A stretch of DNA of 64,000 nucleotides from Neophaeococcomyces mojaviensis (GCA_030247915.1 JAPDRQ010000058.1:62001-126000); one strand, 5' to 3'. Positions 22,239 through 34,440 are shown, counted from the stretch's first letter. Translations and numbers: made by a program. Notes: a model not told the origin generated them from the sequence alone.

Positions 22239-22650
22239 ATGCAAAACACCATCCCAAAGCGGATTGTCTTTCGCTTTGATGAGAGACACGAGCTCGAGTG
22301 GGCGACCATCATCGAAAAATACTTTGCATCAATAGGTTCAGATCCTGCTGGTGACTTTTATGCCCACTTGGTGACGCCCAATATGTCCTCGAAAATGCAC
22401 ATAGTCCTCGATCTTCATTCCAAAACAACTTCGCCCTTTGATCTCTCCGTGATAACGTACGAGGTCTTCAAGGTAAAGAAGACTGACGAGTTGTATGTTG
22501 ACAGTCTCTCGACAAGGCCGCGACTAACCACAGTACAGTCAGTTTCAACAACTCAATGACCGTGCTTGCAAAATTGCTCGAAAGCGCTGTTCCGGCCTGA
22601 AATGGGGCACTGACCGATATTTTCTGGAGGAATCTGACGGCCTTAGCTGA
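22239..22650 (+). CDS. Hypothetical 121-residue protein
   Basis: Exons 22239-22492 and 22539-22650 flank a 46-bp intron (GTATGT, GACTAAC branch, ACAG) and give 121 residues. The N-terminus starts MQNTIPKRIVFRFDERHELE and continues with a plausible mixed alpha/beta pattern. No known family is recognised. The 3' part is ambiguous. With the other acceptor (TCAG at 22539-22542) a different frame reads MTVLAKLLESAVPA, a TGA at about 22605, then a long amphipathic stretch (LTDIFWRNLTALAEHE and FQLDLEHLETGVDRRL) up to about 22708. This would make the locus a longer gene with a nonsense codon. I prefer the intact two-exon model for annotation but would not exclude the second. Confidence 0.45.
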
Positions 22651-23304
22651 GCACGAAATCGACACTTTCCAGCTGGATCTTGAGCATCTAGAGACCGGAG
22701 TAGACCGCCGACTTTCCGCTTTGAGGTAGGCAGAGCGAACCATTTGGACTGCGGCGTAGGTGGGCACTTCTCACATGATGTTGAAGATTGGTTCTGCAAG
22801 TGGCGTATTTCCTAACCTAGGTTGCTTGTTGAGATTTCGGGCTGAGCAGGATATAAATTACACTGATTTAATGGAATGTTATTTTGTGGTTTGCTATTTA
22901 TGTACGCTTAACCAATGTAAGTGACCACAATCCGTAGAAAATACAAACTACAGAATATCGGCCATCGCGAGGGTCTATAGTAGAAGTGGTACAACACAGA
23001 CATAAGTCATCAAAACATACTAGTATTACAATGTACACTGTTGACACAAATACTGGCTCTGTACCGCTACTGATATGAGTTTCGCTGGACGTGCGAGCCT
23101 TCACGGACGTTTGGTGCCGAGCTCAATCTGACAGCTTGTGAAAGTTTTAGCTTTCAAGAGCGAACACAACCCTGCTTTGAGTTTTTCCTTTCATGGGGAT
23201 GCTATTGAGCCCGATGACCAGTTCTCATTCTCTCTCTAACTGCACTGGGTTATTGTTCAGTCAGGAATGTACTTGGGGCTTCTTCTCATTCTTCTTCTCC
23301 GAAG
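22651..23304. other. Intergenic, mostly empty
   Basis: The first about 60 bp may be the continuation of the upstream gene in another frame. The rest shows no supported gene. Confidence 0.35.
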
Positions 23305-23862
23305 CTATCGAGAATTTGCACTGGTTTCAGTTTTGTCTGAGCGCCGCCGGCTTCTGCAAGAAGAATATCTACGATTCCGCTTCGGTGCTGGAGGCGGTGT
23401 GCTGTGAGACCGCTGGCGCTTCCTTAATCGAGAAGATATAGGACCATTAACGTTCTGTGTTTTTGCCACTTTACATAGCTCTTTATCAGCACGTTGCTTG
23501 CTCTTGATTGCCCTTCCTACTTGTGGGAGCTGACAGATCCTCCAGTATTCCTCATCGAGCCATTTAGCTTCCGTCTGCCAGTAGGAGGCCGAGGGAATAG
23601 ACATTTGATGATCGTTTGCGGGATCTAGATTGCGGAGACGAACCCGGCATTGGCTTGCAAGATGTCTCCAATGCTCAAGAGGGTCGTGTGGTTCTAGATG
23701 CGAGGGACCAATATCTGGCGTGGATTCACGAATGTTGATCGCCCATGTTGGTTCGGATTTTTAATCAAGCAGAAAACTAAGTGCTTCGAGATTCACTTCG
23801 TTGGTGTTAGCCGCTGGCGATGTCGATCGCGGCGGCGATAATATACGCTGGATGATTCGCAT
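23305..23862 (-). pseudogene. Hypothetical protein, interrupted by TAA
   Basis: One phase runs from ATG at 23862 to a stop at 23305 (186 codons) with a single in-frame TAA at 23763-23761. Around it the sequence is protein-like: LSPPRSTSPAANTNEVNLEA before, and SEPTWAINIRESTPDIGP, EHWRHLASQCRVRLRNLDP and YWQTEAKWLDEEYW after. The C-terminus is basic and Ser/Arg/Pro-rich (RLRKRQRSHSTPPPAPKRNR), suggesting nuclear location. The TAA could be a CAA to TAA change. A GTGAAT...CCAG intron spanning it is an alternative. No known family is recognised. Confidence 0.45.
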
Positions 23863-24297
23863 CGTTAATGTGGAAGAGTGTCGGTGGTTGACTAAAAAAG
23901 GAAGGCATCACGGAACGTGTTTAGGCTCGGCCACAGGCAAGACCGCGTAGGCCATAGGCGTGATTTTTTGCTGTGAGCGTCTTCACACCCAACGAGTTGT
24001 GTGTAGGTACGACTTCATTCAGGCTGTCACAAGATGAGTCCCAATATGCGTTGTTGTTATGCTTAAAGATGTCCAAAAGCTATTATCGTGCATATGTACA
24101 AGCACGGTATGAAGTATCTTCCTTTTGTAAGCAGGATACAGGAAGTGGAGGAAGAAGCTTTGCCGTCAGCCTCTTTGGTACTGAAGTAGCACTGTGTTCT
24201 GGCCACCGAGATGGCCATTCATCTATGTAACTACACCAAATAAAGCAACCGTGCATACAGAAGGGCCCGCTCGAAGGACTCAAAGCAGGCCACCAGA
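23863..24297. other. Intergenic, no supported gene
   Basis: Short frames only; no feature recognised. Confidence 0.4.
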
Positions 24298-26083
24298 CTA
24301 CCGTACTGCGCTTGCGGTACTCTGCTTCCTTTTTCCCATTTCTTTCCGCTTGCCAGAATGATGCACTCTGTTTTCATGCCATATACTCCACAGACATAAC
24401 GCTAGAGCACATACACTCGCTCCCAATGTCATCCAAAAAGCGCCCTCATAGCAAGCTTTGCCCTCCAAGCATTGTAGATCACCAGTCTTGTCATCCACAA
24501 TCGAATGACTGTCATAAATTTTTCCGTAGATAAGATTGAAAATGTTTCCTGATATGACGGGTGCAAGGGTCATGGTTCCCCAGTTTTGTGAAAGCCCACT
24601 TACTCCAAAAGTATGGGCTACGAGGCTCGGATATACGCCAAATAACATTCCGTAGGCAAGGCCGCTGAGGCCAGAAACAAAAACAAGGTAAGTTGGATTT
24701 GTGATGGTCATAGCACAAATTTGTGCTACGACGAACACGGAAGATGAGGCGAATAGACACCAGAATCGACTCATATTGTATCGGCGAACGAGGATATCAG
24801 AACCAATACCTGAGCATAGGCGGCCGGTGAAGGACAAGACACTGAGTATGGAAACGTGCAGGACTTGTCGCTGAGCAATGAAAGATCCTGGTGTGTTTGG
24901 ATCACGGCGCAGCCAGAGCGCCTGCGCAATGTTGCCGATGTTGTTGATGGTCATCAGACCTATACCAGTCATGAGACCGAGCATAATGAAGAGTTGCCAG
25001 AACTCGGGATGTGGAAGGAGGCGGAAGCCGCGAATGTCGGTTTGTGGTTGGTGAGGCACATCGCGCCCATCCGAGACAATTGATGTATGCTTTGTGTCCT
25101 CAAAATTGTCGGACTCAGATGGTAAGAGCGAAGATTGCTCAGAATCGTTGACTGGAGACTCAGGATACTCGCTGGGCGAGCCACCACGAGTCGTAGTGAC
25201 TGTACTCGTTGAAAACTGTTTGCGATGCTGTGTAGGAGCTGGAGGATTCGTATCGACGTGTGTGGAATCTTGTTCGTCTTCTGGAGAGCGTGTCCTATGT
25301 AGCCTTTGAGATTCATGTTGGGGAAGCTGCTGGTAAGTATGCTCAGAGGGAGTATGCAGAAAGAAGAACGACGCTGCTGGCAAACAAACTGTGCCCGTTG
25401 CCAGTAGGAGAAGAAAATGCGACTCGTCATGCGGTAGAGCAAGCGCCAGTGTAGCGAAGAAGAATGCGCTCAGGCCAAATGCTGCGAGTGGAAATGCCGT
25501 AGCCGTCCCTCGATGGTCGGGAAAATTAAGCGCAGCCGCTTTGATGGACGCTGTAAAAGCCGAGCAACTTCCAGCTCCCGTGAAGAAGGAGAACAGACAC
25601 AAAGACGCCATGCTGTACACGCCTGGTCCCGCATCGAAGGCTGTATGTCCATTAGTCCTGATCTTGACCTTGTCACCTGCAGTGCCCACCTTTCGCGATT
25701 GGATAATAGCCTGCTCCAAAGAGGACTGTTCCAAGTGCAACGCCCCATCTTGGGCCTCGTGCGTCAATAAGCATGCCAACTGGTACGCCGGAAGCGTACA
25801 TGCCTAAGTTGCCCATGGTGCCCTGTTGGTTCTTGTTAGAAAACTGAATATCAGTCTGGTGGAGGGTTAACGAACGATGAGGTTGGTCTTCGTTGACGAC
25901 AGCTTGAGCTTCGATGCGAACTGCGGTGCCCATGCTGAATAGACATACTGTCGATCGTTAGCATCGTGTTGGAGGTGAAAACCGGCCGTGGCTTCTTACG
26001 TTGGTACCGCAGGCCAAAGCAATGACCGTTGCTGCGATGACGGATATTATGCGGGTCCGTTGAGGACCCGTAGGCACAGTCAT
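24298..26083 (-). CDS. MFS transporter, MCH1/nodulin-like family
   Basis: Four exons (26083-26000, 25947-25876, 25822-25690, 25640-24298) with introns of 52, 53 and 49 bp give 543 residues. Exon 1 is a first membrane helix (IISVIAATVIALACG). Exons 2-3 hold YVYSAWAPQF and GNLGMYASGVPVGMLIDARGP, the signature region of nodulin-like/MCH1 transporters. About 12 hydrophobic segments are seen in two halves joined by a long Ser/Thr/Pro-rich cytosolic loop (about residues 230-330). The second half includes GLMTINNIGNIAQAL and FTGRLCSGIGSD. Yeast Mch1 is a monocarboxylate-transporter homologue at the vacuole with no confirmed monocarboxylate activity, so substrate is unknown. All exons are intact and splice in frame, so the gene appears functional. 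Confidence 0.9.
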
Positions 26084-26764
26084 TCTGACCGAGAAGAGTG
26101 AAACGTGTTATTGAGCGATCATGGTGTTTGTGAACGTCCAAGCATCAAATGAGCCGAAAAGTAACGGCAGGTTGAGATAATGATGAGACTAGTCGGAGAC
26201 GCATCGGAGAAAGACGACGATAACGCGGTTTCATCCCGCCAAATCATTATCGCGTCGATCCTCGGCGACAGTGACCGGGAGTTGCGCCGAAGGGGCCTTC
26301 CGGTAGCACACCTGGACAGCTGTCACTGTCAACAGCGTTTGCGTCGTCATGCTGCTTCACGATACTTGATATAGTCGGACTAGATCAAAACCCACACTCC
26401 GGAAAATTGAGTTGCTGCAAGGTCTCCGGCCGCCAGCGCACCAATAGACAAATTGCTTAACCTACTTGGCGCGCATAAGGCCCCCTTCACATTCATTGAA
26501 ATGTCGAGTTTAAGCAAGCCTCGGCAACAGAAGCTAAAGTCTGGTGTTTTTTTCGGGTCAGCTTCGAATGCAAATTCTTTGTACATGGCACTCTTCTTGA
26601 CAGTTTGGAGAAAATCGGTGAAGTTTAATCGCCTCGTCTAGGGCCTGTTATGGCTAAGTGCAGTATTGAAGAGCGCCAAAGTACATCCTAATGTCCTGGT
26701 AATATCACTGCTTGTTGAAATTTCCTCGACGAGAGCTGTTCTATCCAAAAAGCCCGCACCTAAC
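26084..26764. other. Intergenic, no supported gene
   Basis: Upstream of the transporter and downstream of the WBP2-like gene on the same strand. It presumably holds the transporter promoter. No motif was recognised. Confidence 0.4.
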
Positions 26765-27652
26765 CTAGCTTCTTCCTTCGGTTCTCCATTCCATTTCCGC
26801 CTGCACACTTTGTTGCTGTGCTTCCTCGTATCCAGGCGGAGCATCACTTGGCGTCTCATGCTCGGCATTGTCACTCGAATGTCCTCTAGAGTTCTGCCGC
26901 GACCTCTGCTCCTGCTGTTGCCTATGCGCCGCCGCCATTGCTCTTACTTGGTCCGACGTGGCGTTTGCTGGCATGACTGTAACTTCTTCCTCCTGCCGTG
27001 TCTCCGTTTGAGGCGCTATTCTATCGTGTCCGCTATCCTCGTATCTCGGCAATTCATCCAAATGGACTGCCGCCAAGTTCACACCACCCATACCATCGTT
27101 ACCCACTCTTCTGCTGTCAGTGTTCGTTTGGCGGGCAACATCGACGACTTGCTGCAACCGCTCCTTGATTGCTTCAAACTTGGACTGGAAGTCTGGCGCT
27201 CCGCCTTCCTTGAAAGTCAGTTTTAGCTCGATGTAGGCGGATCCGCTAGGTATGTTACCCCCTGCAACCGGTTTGACGAGGGCTGTCCAAGCGTTGGGAC
27301 CGAACCACGGCATCACGAGATGAGTATCGTGTAGATTGAGTAACGGACATGAGAACGAGCTGAAGGCCTCCGAAGATGTTTTAGGCAAGTACACTATGCG
27401 CTGATTCGTAAGATAACATGTGCCATCGCTAGAGTTGATGTTGACATTGGAACTGTGCGCCGGATATGTTGTTTTCGGCGCTGTGAGAGACAATGAGGTT
27501 CTATGAGACGATTTGAAGATAGTTTTCTCGTTTGGTAGTGGTACGAACCCCTCGGTGGCACTATTGCGATCATGCAGCATGACCCAACTAGCCTTTGTCA
27601 GTATTGTGGACGCCTTGATCATTGATGCTGCAGCGACTTACTTCAGAGCCAT
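26765..27652 (-). CDS. WBP2-like protein with GRAM-type domain and PPxY motif
   Basis: An 11-nt first exon (27652-27642, ATGGCTCTGAA) joins exon 2 (27587-26765) across a 54-bp intron (GTAAGT, ACTGAC branch, CTAG), giving 277 residues starting MALNWVML. That start fits the conserved N-terminus of the fungal WW-domain-binding-protein-2 family better than the longer non-ATG frame. Residues of about 20-160 form the GRAM-like domain: VPLPNEKTIFKS, GTCYLTNQRIVYLP, FSCPLLNLHDT and YIELKLTFKEGG. The tail is Gln/Glu-rich and carries DAPPGYEEA, a PPxY WW-domain ligand, and a weaker LPRYED. Such proteins are adaptors for WW-domain proteins such as NEDD4/Rsp5 ubiquitin ligases; that partner is inferred here. 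The frame is intact. Confidence 0.85.
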
Positions 27653-30600
27653 GATTGTGATAAAATTTGCAGCAAAATCGTCGTCTGAAGGATTAGCCCT
27701 TCCACTCAGGGCTTAGGTGTGCCCGTTGGCAACAAGAATAATCTGGAACTTTTTGTTGCACGATTGTGATATTGCTTCTTCGCGATGCCGGCTGATAGTG
27801 GCTGCTGACAGACCAAATGTTTTCGACAGTGCTGGCTTAATTCAACTACAGTGTGTATGATCAACAATGCGATAAAGAGTCAATCAAGGAAGTCATGCAC
27901 TCGAGTAAATTATTTTTCGATCAAGATCTATATTAAGGATAGATGATGGAAGTGGCAAGAACGGTGGGTGTGAGGTATGAGGCTGCCTGAATGTCATCGT
28001 TCCAGTTTGTCCGCCCTCCGGTCGATTTTTGCCAAGATGTCGGAAATCTGCATCGAACTCAGAGTGAGGCCGCTCTAACTAACCCTAACTTTTCATCACG
28101 TGATTGTAGAGTATCACGAAACCAGCAAGTAAGCTCGGCTGTTTTGAGACTAGTGTTTAGATCAGATCTGTCGTGCTGCCACCAAGATTGCAACATTTTC
28201 GCCGATTTATGAGCAACCCATCCCTCCTTAAATATATTGCTTAACCTTAGATTACGCCGGTATATCTTTAGACATCTTACTCTCATGATATCGGGCCTAC
28301 AAGATGTATTGAGTATCCTCGTCATCGTCCATCGTCCATCATCCAACGCAATATGGATGGCGTGAATGCCTGAGGTGGAGTGTTACATCGTACGGGTTGT
28401 GTTTTATGCACTACCAAGCGACCTAGTCAATCATAATCTCATTCGAGTCTCTTTCAAGCTTTGTTCTATCAAACCTACCTCCTGTGTGAGCCTTCCATAA
28501 GGTCCCATTACCCATTTCTGGACTTCAGCTGAAAAAGTTTTGGCACGTCGCGGCCCACAAAAGCAAAAATGGGCCAATCTCTGGAATCTTATCGGCCAAA
28601 ACTTCCTCTTCTAGCTATTAGATTCTCTACATCACACAGAGATGTTCGTCTGCAATTGTCAGAATGCCTAAGGACCGACTCTCGATTACCGGATCTACGA
28701 AAGGTTGCTACAGAAGATGTAGTAATTTTCAGGTTGTTCTCAGCTTAGTTCGACATGTTACCACAACCTACAGACAAGATTTCCAGTTGTACTCAAGTAG
28801 TCACCGGTCTCTCAAATCTATTTGTTGAGCCAAACCGCTCACTCCTCCAAAGCATAGGAGGTCTAAGCAAAAGTATTACTGATAGAACATCCAGCAAAGC
28901 TGTGATGACACAATGAAAGTCTCTATCCCGTTGAGTCTTAGTAGGTAGAGAAACTGCTTTTGCTCTCAATCGGATTTGTATCTCAAGTACAGTAGTCTTC
29001 ACTTGTTATAGCCCTGGTATTCCAGCCTACAACTAGAGTACTGGCACCGAACTGAAGATGTAGCAATAGTTTCTCCTATCTGCGTATCAACAGTGAGTAA
29101 CGCATGGGTCTGAGTGGTGACTCTTAAGCTATCTGTATCCACTTCACCGAAGGCACATGTCCATTCATGCAACCCGTCTCAGCATCAGCCTTGCGGGCAG
29201 ATTTTGACCAATTGGACCAGGGCGCTGGAACAACAAAGCAGACACAGGCCAAGATAGCCGCGAGCGTCGTGTTGTGATCTCGTTGGCCCTATTTGGCCTT
29301 TGCCGGAGTATCTGGGAAAGTTTATGCATAGCTCAGAGATATCGCGTACATGGCTGGACTATTTCGGGTAAGGCGATTTGCCGCATCCGGGAAATCACTG
29401 CCAAGTTCATTGCCCAAAGGTAAGAAATTCGAGAGTTTGTGGAGACAATTCGCCGGAGTTGGTTAGTCATATCTCCAAACTTGTCACAAACAAGACCAGC
29501 AGACATACGGTATGCGAACCATACATCAACACGTAATGAAACCGCTGACTTCTGACTTCGACCACGCATTCTACTCTCTAATGCGTGAATATCTATTTGT
29601 CTAGGTGTTCTTAGGAGTGATAAGCAAGCTTCAAATAGCGTATGGATCACGAGACGATGGTAGTGATAGGAGGGAGAAAACTGTGAATGACTTCCTTCAC
29701 CAGTATACCGCTCAGAATATTTTCGATCCGCCCTCTCAGGCAATTGGGCTGAAGCAACGCGAAAGAGCTTGCACTGGAGGAAGACCCTGACATGATAGAA
29801 ACCATGAGCCTGGATGTGTCATGAGGGCTACCGAGATCGCAGAGGCCTATGCTGTGGGTCTTCAACGCACATAAACGGGCAGGTTCATAACCAAGGCGAG
29901 CATATATTGTATGATGTCTTCTTTCGATACCAGTCGCCGAGAATGAGAGGATGAAATCATTGAGGCATGCGAGAACAGAGGCTAGCGAAAGATCTTGTCA
30001 AGGAGACCATATCGTACAACAAAAGCTCGTATGGAGCTGCATTTGAAGGGCAAGGCTACCATTTTCATGATCATACGAACGGCAGCTCTTGCGCAAACCA
30101 ACTAATACTGGGCCGGACCTGGCCAGGCAAGGTTCGTAGAATATAGCTGGCGTCTTGCTCTTTTCCTATCTCTAGACCTCTGAGCTCCCCGTCCGCATCA
30201 CGACTTTGCTGCTAGTCTTACAATCCCACCGCCGCTCGTCCCTGATCTCGTTCAGTTTGTGCCAGCAGTGGACTCTGCTGCCGAAATGTGTCTTTGCAAT
30301 CTCGTATTTGTCCCTGACGTATGGTTTGGCGAGGGCTGTCAGGCGTCCACTAACCTTCTAGCTGAACCAGAGGAAGAAAACCAGGCCCTGGCGTAATGAA
30401 AACGCCCTGTCTCGTGAAACCCGGTGCCTACCTTTCTAATGCTTACACCATACTTCTGGTCATTCTATGTACTTTGACATCTCAGCGCGTTGCCACTTTG
30501 GCCGTGTAGCTAGAGCCTGATAACATGTCATCCCGACTCACAACGCACAAGCCTTCTGTGTACAGCTTACAACTCATCGACTAAAACTGTGTCTTGGTGG

Positions 30601-31441
30601 CATTCCTCTACAACGTACCCTGAACGAGCCTAGATATACCGCATTACTTGAGCGTCATAGAGACTTGGCTTCTCTGCTCTCAGCAGGTAAGAGGCACTGT
30701 GAAGTCGCTTTACTTGGTTTTTGCAGCATCATGATCGAATGAACAGGACCACAAGATACTTCGGAAGCAGAGCAGCCACCGCCAAATAGCGAGCTGAAAC
30801 ACAAGCCAATTACGTATCGTTTGGGTGACAGCGGCCATAGCTTTTCGAGGGTTCGAAAGTAACAAATGCCACACGTGCCCTTGTTCGTAAATGCTGTAGC
30901 AACAAAAGAACGCCGCGTTGAGTTTTGGGAACGACTCGGAAGACTTGATCAAATGGTTTTGATCAGCTGATAGAGGTAACTGCACATAATCTGTAAAACC
31001 TGCTTGTTTTGGTGTAGATAGATACCTTCACTGAGCAGCTGCGGTTGGTCTAGAGTGTCTGCAGCTTTGGAGCAACTAAACACTCTTCGCTCGGATGTTG
31101 TTAGTGACTTATGATAGGTTTAATCTTATCTTGGCACCCTGATTGGCCTTCCAAACTTGGAAAAAGCATGCAGTCTGAGGCGTGCTCAAAACACTATGGG
31201 AGGCAGAGAAGTTAGCCTTCAACGAGACGATAGAAAAATTTGTCAGATTCGTGTATGCCGCCAAGGAGAAGGTCAAATGGACAACAAGCTCTTACCGAAG
31301 AGCGGTCACGATTCGACCCTTGACTGCAAATCACCTCACAGTTGGATGCCATAACAAGGCGTCTTGCAGGGGCACTACTTCTCTGTGGTTCGCACGTCAT
31401 CGCTAAAAAAGAAGGCATGTCCCGTATAATGCTCAGACTAC
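27653..31441. other. 3.8 kb without a supported gene
   Basis: The largest gene-free stretch outside the retroelement. A minus-strand run near 30340-30173 is open for about 57 codons and protein-like (RLTALAKPYVRDKYEIAK and WHKLNEIRDERRW) before a stop. It may be a remnant, but I cannot name it. A minus-strand frame at 29333-29743 is open without motifs. No tRNA, rRNA or repeat was recognised. Confidence 0.4.
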
Positions 31442-33517
31442 TCAGCAATCTGGCACACTGACCGGGATGTTGATGGGCACGCTTGTTGCCAACCCACTAA
31501 GACTTGTCTCCTTGAATTCCTCTTGCATGCCTTTCGCGGTGAGGCGCATCGCACGGATGGCATCATCGAGCCTCACCTTTTGTGTTCCAGCCACGCTGTT
31601 CAAGGCTAGGTTGGCGCTGGAAATGGCCTTGATGGCGCCAAGAGCATTTCGCTCAATACATGGTGCTTGGACAAGTCCACCGATCGGATCGCACGTCAGA
31701 CCAAGATTGTGCTCGATGCCAATTTCCGCAGCTTGTTCAATGGTCTCAGGCCCAGCGCCCATACAAGCAGCATATGCTCCCGCTGCCATTGAACACGCAA
31801 CTCCGACTTCAGCCATACAGCCACCTTCAGCTGCGGATATTGTGGCTCCTCGCTTGTACAGTGAGGCAATTGCGGCAGCTGTTAGGAGGAAAATTGGGAT
31901 GTCTCGTTCTGGATCGTCGCTGATGAATTCAGCGACATATTTCAACACAGCCGGGATAATTCCGGCCGCACCATTTGTAGGTGCTGTGACTACTCGTCCG
32001 CCTGCAGCATTGGTCTCGTTTACTGCAATTGCGTACACTGTGAGATAGTCCATGGCTGGAAGAGCAGCGCTTCGGACCGGAACTAGCGATATCGGATGTT
32101 GTGTGGAGCCTTGCAAGCGAGACCGGGGTTGAGGTCTTCTTTGCATGCTTGTTCGTTTTGCGGGAAGATTGTCGGCCTGTTGGTCGACAGCTGTCCCAAT
32201 GGAGGGCGACGAGAGCATTGAAGAGGCATGTGGTGCCTGTAGGGATTCGAAGTTTCCTGCGTGTGGCTGCTCCGGATACAGACCTCTCGTGAGGCGTTGG
32301 TAAAGAGCTGGTGCCCTTCTTCGAAGTTGAAGTGATCCTGGTAAAATTGAGTTCAATGGCGCTTGTACGCCCTCCCGAATGCTGTTGTCCATGACGTCCC
32401 AAAGAGCGAACAGCTTGCCGAAAATCTCATCGTCGCTATGGCCAAGACCTTTCTCGTTCTCGTACATCAATTGAGCAATGGTCAGGTTGTGCTGCTTGCA
32501 CAAAGCTAGGAGACTGCTAGCATTGTGAAAATGATAAGGAACTTGTTGCGCGTCATCATGGGCTTTGATGGAGTCTATGTCCACGTTTCCTCCTGCTGTT
32601 TTGGAAACCACGTCGCTCGATTCTGTGTCATCCACTATCTCGACAACTGTACCGTCAGTGACTAAAGCTGAGTTGTCATCCAAGCGTCGGGATTTTTTGT
32701 AGAAAGGATTCTGAGCCAGGCTTGCAGCGTCTGTGACATCTGTTGGACCATCGGGATCTCGGCTCTCGTTCTGTAATAAGGCCGGATGGACCTCCATGCC
32801 TCCATTGACAACGAATCCTCCACCAATGCTGAACAGGTCGTTGGTCGCTATCGGATCACCATTCTGATCGAACACAGTGAGTCGCATACCGTTGCTGTGT
32901 AATGGCAGCTTACGTGTCCATTCCCAAACAAAATCACGAGGATAGTCGAAGTCGATTTCTTGTGAGCTGGTAGGAGATCCTAGTCGTAGTTTCTTGGTCT
33001 CCTTGATCTCAGCAAATCGTGTTGGGACGTATGATGTGTCAACCGTCTCTACATCGGCGCCTTCGAGTCCAAGAAGTAATGCGCTTGGTGTCATGTGGCC
33101 CTCACCCGTGAGAGCTAGACTACCGTAGATGGATATCCGAATTCTGGCAACCTGATGCAGCAAATTTGCTTCGATGAGGTCTGTGACAAAAATATTGCCA
33201 GCGCGCATTGGACCGACAGTATGTGATGATGAGGGTCCGATGCCGATAGAGAAGAGGTCGAAAGTTGAGATGAGCGCATGCTCCTGGGAAGCTGTAGAAA
33301 ATCTGTCGTCTTTTGACTCTGCTGCGGCATCAACAGTCAATGGCCGGTGTCCAAAACCATAGTTTAGTGGTGCTTGAGCTGCCTGAAATCGAGTATTGTG
33401 TGATAACGCTGAGGGGCGGTGCCATTGCGTTGTCCATGACGCCAGACGGCAGGGAGCATTTCTGGCAACTTTCGCAATTGACCTTGATGGCAGAGCTGAC
33501 CGCAAAATGCATATCAT
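31442..33517 (-). CDS. L-serine dehydratase, iron-sulfur type
   Basis: Single-exon gene of 691 residues. The ATG at 33517 is chosen because the longer frame has no earlier ATG, and this start exposes an Arg/Ser/Ala-rich presequence (ILRSALPSRSIAKVARNAP) typical of mitochondrial import. The beta domain follows: FDLFSIGIGPSSSHTVGPMRA, with LTGEGHMT. A long low-complexity linker (about residues 400-470) leads to the alpha domain: APTNGAAGIIPAVL, AEGGCMAEVGVACSMAAGAY and GLTCDPIGGLVQAPCIERNA. The cysteines in these last motifs are the expected 4Fe-4S ligands. The enzyme deaminates L-serine to pyruvate and ammonia. Beta-alpha fusion order matches bacterial single-chain SdaA, unlike the PLP-dependent Cha1 type of yeast. 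The frame is intact. Confidence 0.92.
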   Translation of the reverse strand: MICILRSALPSRSIAKVARNAPCRLASWTTQWHRPSALSHNTRFQAAQAPLNYGFGHRPLTVDAAAESKDDRFSTASQEHALISTFDLFSIGIGPSSSHTVGPMRAGNIFVTDLIEANLLHQVARIRISIYGSLALTGEGHMTPSALLLGLEGADVETVDTSYVPTRFAEIKETKKLRLGSPTSSQEIDFDYPRDFVWEWTRKLPLHSNGMRLTVFDQNGDPIATNDLFSIGGGFVVNGGMEVHPALLQNESRDPDGPTDVTDAASLAQNPFYKKSRRLDDNSALVTDGTVVEIVDDTESSDVVSKTAGGNVDIDSIKAHDDAQQVPYHFHNASSLLALCKQHNLTIAQLMYENEKGLGHSDDEIFGKLFALWDVMDNSIREGVQAPLNSILPGSLQLRRRAPALYQRLTRGLYPEQPHAGNFESLQAPHASSMLSSPSIGTAVDQQADNLPAKRTSMQRRPQPRSRLQGSTQHPISLVPVRSAALPAMDYLTVYAIAVNETNAAGGRVVTAPTNGAAGIIPAVLKYVAEFISDDPERDIPIFLLTAAAIASLYKRGATISAAEGGCMAEVGVACSMAAGAYAACMGAGPETIEQAAEIGIEHNLGLTCDPIGGLVQAPCIERNALGAIKAISSANLALNSVAGTQKVRLDDAIRAMRLTAKGMQEEFKETSLSGLATSVPINIPVSVPDC

Positions 33518-34297
33518 TTCCACGGCGGAAGTACGAGATACTGCCGGTGGTGATTGCAGTAGGCGCAGTGAATCCCTCCAAGACTGTAGCTCATGAAATT
33601 TGCAGGCAGGCCGCAATTGGTGCAGAGATTAAAAAAGGACTCAAACCAACAGGCTAACTTCTCGGGTCCAAAAACCTAGATCAATGTGTTTCTGATGCTG
33701 CGGCTGCGCGTACATTGATTACCCGGTCTCGTGCTCTCTGTTCGTCTTTTAGAAACTCGTGGCTAGGTGGTTGTTTTCAGTGAGTGATTGTCAATGCTCC
33801 ATATTCGCTTGCCAGAAACGTGCATGAGAAGAACGTGCTTTATGATCAAGCTTATTGGCACCTCTCATTGGTGGCTTGGCAGCTACAGCAGAGTTCTTCG
33901 GGCCGGTATCTGCTTTCGTGGTCAACAAATTTATTAGCTTGCATTGATGCCTGGAAGATCGCCACAGGCTCTCTGCTTACTTCATTTGTCATTGTGTCAG
34001 TCTTAATTATTTCTGTCAGAATACAAGCGTATAAAGTTCAACATCATTACGAATTATCCACGCAATTACAAGTCATGCTTCGGTATATCTCATTGCTGAA
34101 ATGATATGCATGAGACGGCATGCCACACAAGGAAAAGTAGATGGATTGGCATGTTTGGACCGATTTAGGCTATCATTGAATGTGTTGCCAGCTACTGCTA
34201 TTCTGATAATCTTCTCGTCTTAGAACTTGTGGCTTGGATCCATTATGGAAAATATGACCATGCTTTCCGTGTAGCTGGGGTTGCAGAACACAGATGT
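33518..34297. other. Spacer between serine dehydratase and the retroelement
   Basis: Normal base composition, no supported gene. It should hold the serine dehydratase promoter. The last four bases (34294-34297, ATGT) are the left target duplication of the element. Confidence 0.45.
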
Positions 34298-34424
34298 TGA
34301 GAGGGCAGCACAGTAGCGTGGTCATAAAGTGCTCGTATTAGCATGTGTAACTTAGGTGTTGCAAAAGCAGCGAAAAACTATATAAAGTGGTGCGCCTGCG
34401 CGCCTGCCTGTTTTGGGCCTAACA
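34298..34424 (-). repeat. 3' LTR (127 bp), left copy
   Basis: Identical to 45919-46045 except A at 34324 for G at 45945. Minus-strand ends are TG...CA. It keeps CA/TG dinucleotides, so it has not been RIP-mutated. Confidence 0.95.
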
Positions 34425-34440
34425 CCAGCCCCCTCCCAGC
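34425..34440 (-). other. Polypurine tract
   Basis: On the minus strand GCTGGGAGGGGGCTGG directly precedes the TGTTAGG start of the 3' LTR. This is the expected position and composition for plus-strand DNA priming, and it supports the minus orientation. Confidence 0.8.

Noticed and set aside
31467..32048. 193-codon plus-strand frame
   Set aside because: Antisense of the conserved serine dehydratase alpha domain; coding evidence is entirely on the minus strand.
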